Shown here: positions 24,150-25,820 of the stretch, piece after piece
Position numbering within the stretch: position 1 is the first letter of the stretch
Layout: each line of letters starts with the position of its first letter
Notes under the pieces: model-generated
Databases searched by the model: none
What the model was told of the DNA's origin: nothing
The model's input: only the letters and a program-made list of their open reading frames with translations
Source: Chloroflexota bacterium
GTDB lineage: Bacteria > Chloroflexota > Anaerolineae > Anaerolineales > Anaerolineaceae
Reading direction: 5' to 3'
NCBI GenBank assembly: GCA_029777225.1
Contig: JAKOSR010000164.1
Location: 1-25,820 of the forward strand
Length of the DNA stretch: 25,820 bases
Translations under genes and position numbers: made by a program

Positions 24150-24476
24150 TTAGTTGTTATCTGTCCAGAGGTCGCCCTCGAACGGAATCAAGGCGATGTG
24201 GCGGGCATTTTTAACAGCCGCGGCCACTTCACGCTGGTGTTTGGCACAGGTGCCAGTCTGGCGGCGAGGACGAATCTTGCCGGTTTCGTTGATGAAACGG
24301 GCCATCAACTCGATATTTTTGTAATCAATGGCCAGGTTTTTGTCTGTGCAAAATTGGCAAAACTTCGGGCGGGAAATAAAATGGCGGTTGTTGCGCTCGC
24401 CACGTTCACCACGCTCGCCACGCTCACCACGTTCACCGCGTTCGCGATCGGAATTGTTGGATCTGTAATCTGACAT
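24150..24476 (-). CDS. rpsR: 30S ribosomal protein S18 with ERG-repeat N-terminus
   Basis: A 108-residue S18, the 30S platform protein that binds as a dimer with S6. The core is standard: KFCQFC (38-43), LAIDYKNIELMARFINETGKI (48-68) and the basic RRQTGTCAKHQREV (71-84). The cysteine pattern (C40, C43, and C77 in GTCAKHQ) fits the zinc-binding form. Residues 11-28 are tandem Glu-Arg-Gly repeats, absent from typical S18 of about 75-90 residues. AAGGAG precedes the ATG at 24476. It follows rpsF by 13 nt with no ssb between them, whereas rpsF-ssb-rpsR is common. Confidence 0.95.
   Translation of the reverse strand: MSDYRSNNSDRERGERGERGERGERGERNNRHFISRPKFCQFCTDKNLAIDYKNIELMARFINETGKIRPRRQTGTCAKHQREVAAAVKNARHIALIPFEGDLWTDNN
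24393..24446 (-). repeat. In-frame tandem ERG-coding repeat inside rpsR
   Basis: Nine-base units encoding Glu-Arg-Gly are repeated about 5.5 times in the 5' part of rpsR. Units differ at third positions (CGT/CGC, GGT/GGC, GAG/GAA), so the repeat is partly diverged rather than freshly expanded. Confidence 0.85.
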
Positions 24477-24489
24477 CTCAGCTCCTTAT

Positions 24490-24774
24490 CTATGCAGCGC
24501 GGACAACGATGTACCGCAGAACCTGTTCGTTGTATCCCAAGGTGCGTTTTAAATCAGTCACCTTTTCGGGAGGGTAGTTGAAAGAGATGAAAACGTAGTA
24601 ACCCTCTTTCATTTTGCGAATGGGATAGGCCAGCTTGCGCTTACCCCAGCGGTCCAATTTGGTGATTTCACCCTGATTGGATGTGATCAAGGACTGGATT
24701 GTGTCCACAGCTGTGGCCAAGGTCGCTTCGTCCAGATCAGCCTGAAGAATATAGACTAACTCATAAGAATGCAT
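24490..24774 (-). CDS. rpsF: 30S ribosomal protein S6
   Basis: A 94-residue S6 of normal length with the ferredoxin-like fold pattern. Family features visible are the N-terminal YELVYILQADLDEA (4-17), the central LDRWGKRKLAYPIRKMKEGYYV (40-61), and the C-terminal DLKRTLGYNEQVLRYIVVR. AAAGGAG (- strand, 24790-24784) lies 9 nt before the ATG. First gene of the rpsF-rpsR-foldase unit. Confidence 0.97.
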   Translation of the reverse strand: MHSYELVYILQADLDEATLATAVDTIQSLITSNQGEITKLDRWGKRKLAYPIRKMKEGYYVFISFNYPPEKVTDLKRTLGYNEQVLRYIVVRAA

Positions 24775-24801
24775 GTTTTGAGGCTCCTTTCCTCGGGTTT
24801 G

Positions 24802-24860
24802 CTCCTGTTGGGTGCCTTTGGCATCGCAGGAGTGGAAGGTTGATAAAGGGTAACACCCTT
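24802..24860 (-). promoter_or_regulatory. Structured 5' leader of rpsF (candidate S6:S18 autoregulatory site)
   Basis: The predicted leader (about 24868 to 24775, - strand) has two hairpins. The first is AAGGGT/ACCCTT (24860-24855 with 24851-24846). The second is CTCCTG/CAGGAG (24832-24827 with 24807-24802) with an internal loop (CGA opposite CCCAA) and an inner TGCC/GGCA stem capped by AAA. In other bacteria, S6:S18 binds an rpsF leader hairpin with an asymmetric internal loop containing CCG. The loop here is similar in shape but reads CCC, so the match is partial and the role is inferred. Confidence 0.4.
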
Positions 24861-24874
24861 AATTTAACGTGCCA

Positions 24875-24902
24875 ACTATATCACAAAACGTCTATCGCGC
24901 AA
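24875..24902 (-). promoter_or_regulatory. Promoter of the rpsF operon
   Basis: On the - strand, TTGCGC (24902-24897), a 16-nt spacer and TATAGT (24880-24875) precede rpsF, giving a leader of about 95 nt. Confidence 0.6.
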
Positions 24903-24978
24903 GGGGAAGAACGGCGTGAAGGTCGTTACGTTTCCATTATCCAAGGTCTGGGTTTGCGCCAATTAATGAAAAAACAAA

Positions 24979-25018
24979 ATCCTTTTCCTGGGGCGTTTGA
25001 AACCCACAGGAAAAGGAT
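24979..25018 (-). terminator. Terminator of the holin-like gene
   Basis: ATCCTTTTCCTG (24979-24990) and CAGGAAAAGGAT (25007-25018) form a 12-bp stem, with possible inner GGG/CCC pairing. On the - strand the hairpin is followed by TTTTGTTTTTTC, about 60 nt after the holin-like stop codon. The rest of the 306-nt gap 24775-25080 holds the rpsF leader and promoter; I see no gene in it. Confidence 0.82.
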
Positions 25019-25080
25019 GGTATTCAGTTGCTAGTTGACGAAGGCATTATTGACGCCAAGTTCGGGGTGAAACGGGGCGG

Positions 25081-25446
25081 CTAATCTTTCTTTTTGCTAT
25101 CACGGCTAAAAAGCAGGGTTGCAAGGCTGACGATGAGCGAGCCCCAGAGGGCCGGCCAGAACCCATCCACGCGAAAACCGGCGCTAAACCAGGTTTGGGA
25201 GATATTGGAGGCCAGCAGGAAAACGCCCGCGTTGAGCACAAGACTGAACAAGCCAAGGGTAAGAACAATCAGACCGCAGGACAGGAACTTGAGCAAAGGC
25301 AGAATGGAGGCATTCAGAAGGGCCAGCACGGCGGCCATAATCGCGTAAGCCGCCCAGCCATTCCCATCCACGTGGATGCCGGGGACAATGAAGGCAGCCG
25401 CAAAAAGGGCAGCCATGATAATCAACCAACGATAAACGAGTTTCAT
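25081..25446 (-). CDS. Four-TM holin-superfamily-like membrane protein (PF04020 type)
   Basis: A 121-residue hydrophobic protein with four membrane segments at about 5-23, 30-50, 56-80 and 95-113. It has the ALLNASILPLLKFLS motif and a Lys-rich C-terminal tail. This matches the small, widespread 'phage holin family' proteins of the mycobacterial four-TM type, which are chromosomal in most bacteria and not evidence of a prophage. Function is unknown. GGAAAGGA precedes the ATG at 25446. It has its own terminator and lies between tRNA-Arg and the rpsF operon. Confidence 0.8.
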   Translation of the reverse strand: MKLVYRWLIIMAALFAAAFIVPGIHVDGNGWAAYAIMAAVLALLNASILPLLKFLSCGLIVLTLGLFSLVLNAGVFLLASNISQTWFSAGFRVDGFWPALWGSLIVSLATLLFSRDSKKKD

Positions 25447-25543
25447 TTAATTTTTCCTTTCCAAGTGTTGTTACACACAATTTTCCTGCAATCCTAATTC
25501 CCTCGCAGTAGAAAATATATTGTTATTTATGACTGAATCAGAA

Positions 25544-25616
25544 TGCCCCTGGCGCGACTCGAACGCGCAACCATCAGATTAGAAGTCTGGTGCTCTGTCC
25601 ATTGAGCTACAGGGGC
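25544..25616 (-). tRNA. tRNA-Arg (anticodon TCT)
   Basis: The - strand forms a cloverleaf. The acceptor is GCCCCTG/CAGGGGC, the D-arm GCTC/GAGC, and the anticodon loop CTTCTAA (anticodon TCT, reading AGA/AGG). The anticodon stem has a C-A mismatch at its first pair. The T-arm is GCGCG-TTCGAGT-CGCGC and the discriminator is A. The 3' end is followed by TTC, so CCA is not encoded, unlike tRNA-Asp in this window. Confidence 0.95.
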
Positions 25617-25643
25617 AAAACGCAGTGATTGTATCCTTAAAGA

Positions 25644-25820
25644 TTAACTCGCTGGTCTGATGCCCTTGTAGACGTTGAACCCACCAATGGTTTTGAGAAT
25701 GGTTTCTGCTGGCTTACCAACAATCTTTGAAAGTTCCTCGCTTGAGAGAGGCTTGTTGTCATTGGTCACAAAAACCTTGAAGAGCGTATCGACCAGGGGA
25801 GCATCAGTTGAAAGGAAACC
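25644..25820 (-). CDS. Unrecognised protein, C-terminal end (5' partial)
   Basis: The - strand is open from the window edge to a TAA at 25646-25644, giving 58 C-terminal residues without a start codon in view. The segment reads as two or three helices with LSSEELSKIVGKPAETILKT in the middle, which resembles a helix-turn-helix, then a short GGFNVYKGIRP strand. This would fit a winged-helix DNA-binding or regulatory domain, but I do not recognise the family. It lies 27 nt upstream of tRNA-Arg on the same strand. Confidence 0.6.
   Translation of the reverse strand, partial: GFLSTDAPLVDTLFKVFVTNDNKPLSSEELSKIVGKPAETILKTIGGFNVYKGIRPAS

Noticed and set aside
23369..24214. + strand reading frame (281 codons) opposite the foldase gene and the end of rpsR
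   Set aside because: Gly/Arg-rich translation arises from the complement of the Thr/Pro repeats; the - strand protein has clear SurA/PpiC features.
24393..24446. Short tandem units as a CRISPR-like or intergenic repeat
   Set aside because: The units are 9 nt, in frame and inside rpsR, encoding ERG repeats; there are no spacers.
24979..25018. 12-bp inverted repeat as a mobile element end
   Set aside because: It has a T-rich tail on the - strand right after a gene, typical of an intrinsic terminator; no transposase is present.
25081..25446. Holin-like gene as a sign of a prophage
   Set aside because: Proteins of this four-TM family are widespread chromosomal genes; no endolysin, capsid, integrase or attachment site is nearby.

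Overview
The window reads as a continuous piece of a bacterial chromosome from the phylum Chloroflexota, most likely class Anaerolineae. This is inferred from gene content and style: moderately high GC, a PpiC/SurA-type foldase with a long Thr/Pro linker, -10 boxes close to TATAAT, and the mix of families. No 16S rRNA gene is present to confirm it. There are no insertion sequences, CRISPR arrays or prophage modules. Almost all of the sequence is housekeeping or metabolic.

Region 1 (1-11042, + strand). A xanthine dehydrogenase-type molybdenum hydroxylase large subunit (5' end outside the window) is followed by a MocA-like molybdopterin nucleotidyltransferase. A glmS self-cleaving ribozyme/riboswitch then precedes glmS itself. 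Next come an Mrp/ApbC-type P-loop ATPase and a compact cluster: a RicT/YaaT-like PSP1 protein with an Arg/Gly-rich tail, a PIG-L/LmbE deacetylase, an M20 amidohydrolase and a THEP1-like NTPase. The last four genes overlap or nearly touch. A tatC-tatA-tatB-like Tat export cassette closes the region at a strong hairpin shared with the convergent GH31 gene.

Region 2 (11114-15376). A cytoplasmic GH31 glycosidase (- strand) is divergently paired with a 12-TM MFS transporter (+ strand), which suggests uptake and hydrolysis of a glycoside. Two back-to-back terminators separate the transporter from a tRNA-Asp(GTC) gene with its own strong promoter.

Region 3 (15377-22768). On the - strand are a YtxH-like protein and a two-TM membrane protein, then scpA. 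Divergent from scpA are a threonine synthase-like enzyme, rnc (RNase III) and smc. ScpA and SMC, partners in the condensin complex, therefore lie within about 2 kb of each other on opposite strands.

Region 4 (22769-25820, - strand). rpsF (S6) is followed directly by rpsR (S18), with no ssb between them, and then by a membrane-anchored PpiC-type prolyl isomerase. A structured leader precedes rpsF. Upstream are a four-TM holin-like membrane protein, tRNA-Arg(TCT), and the 3' end of an unrecognised protein that leaves the window.

Points most worth a second look: the glmS ribozyme, whose conserved core is split by an extra insert carrying two hairpins; a recurring arrangement in which a perfect TATAAT lies 6-9 nt before an ATG that lacks a Shine-Dalgarno (ricT-like gene, tatC, scpA), suggesting leaderless transcripts; the ERG-repeat extension of S18 together with the missing ssb; and the RGG-like tail on the RicT homologue. 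I did not find a clearly new multi-gene system.
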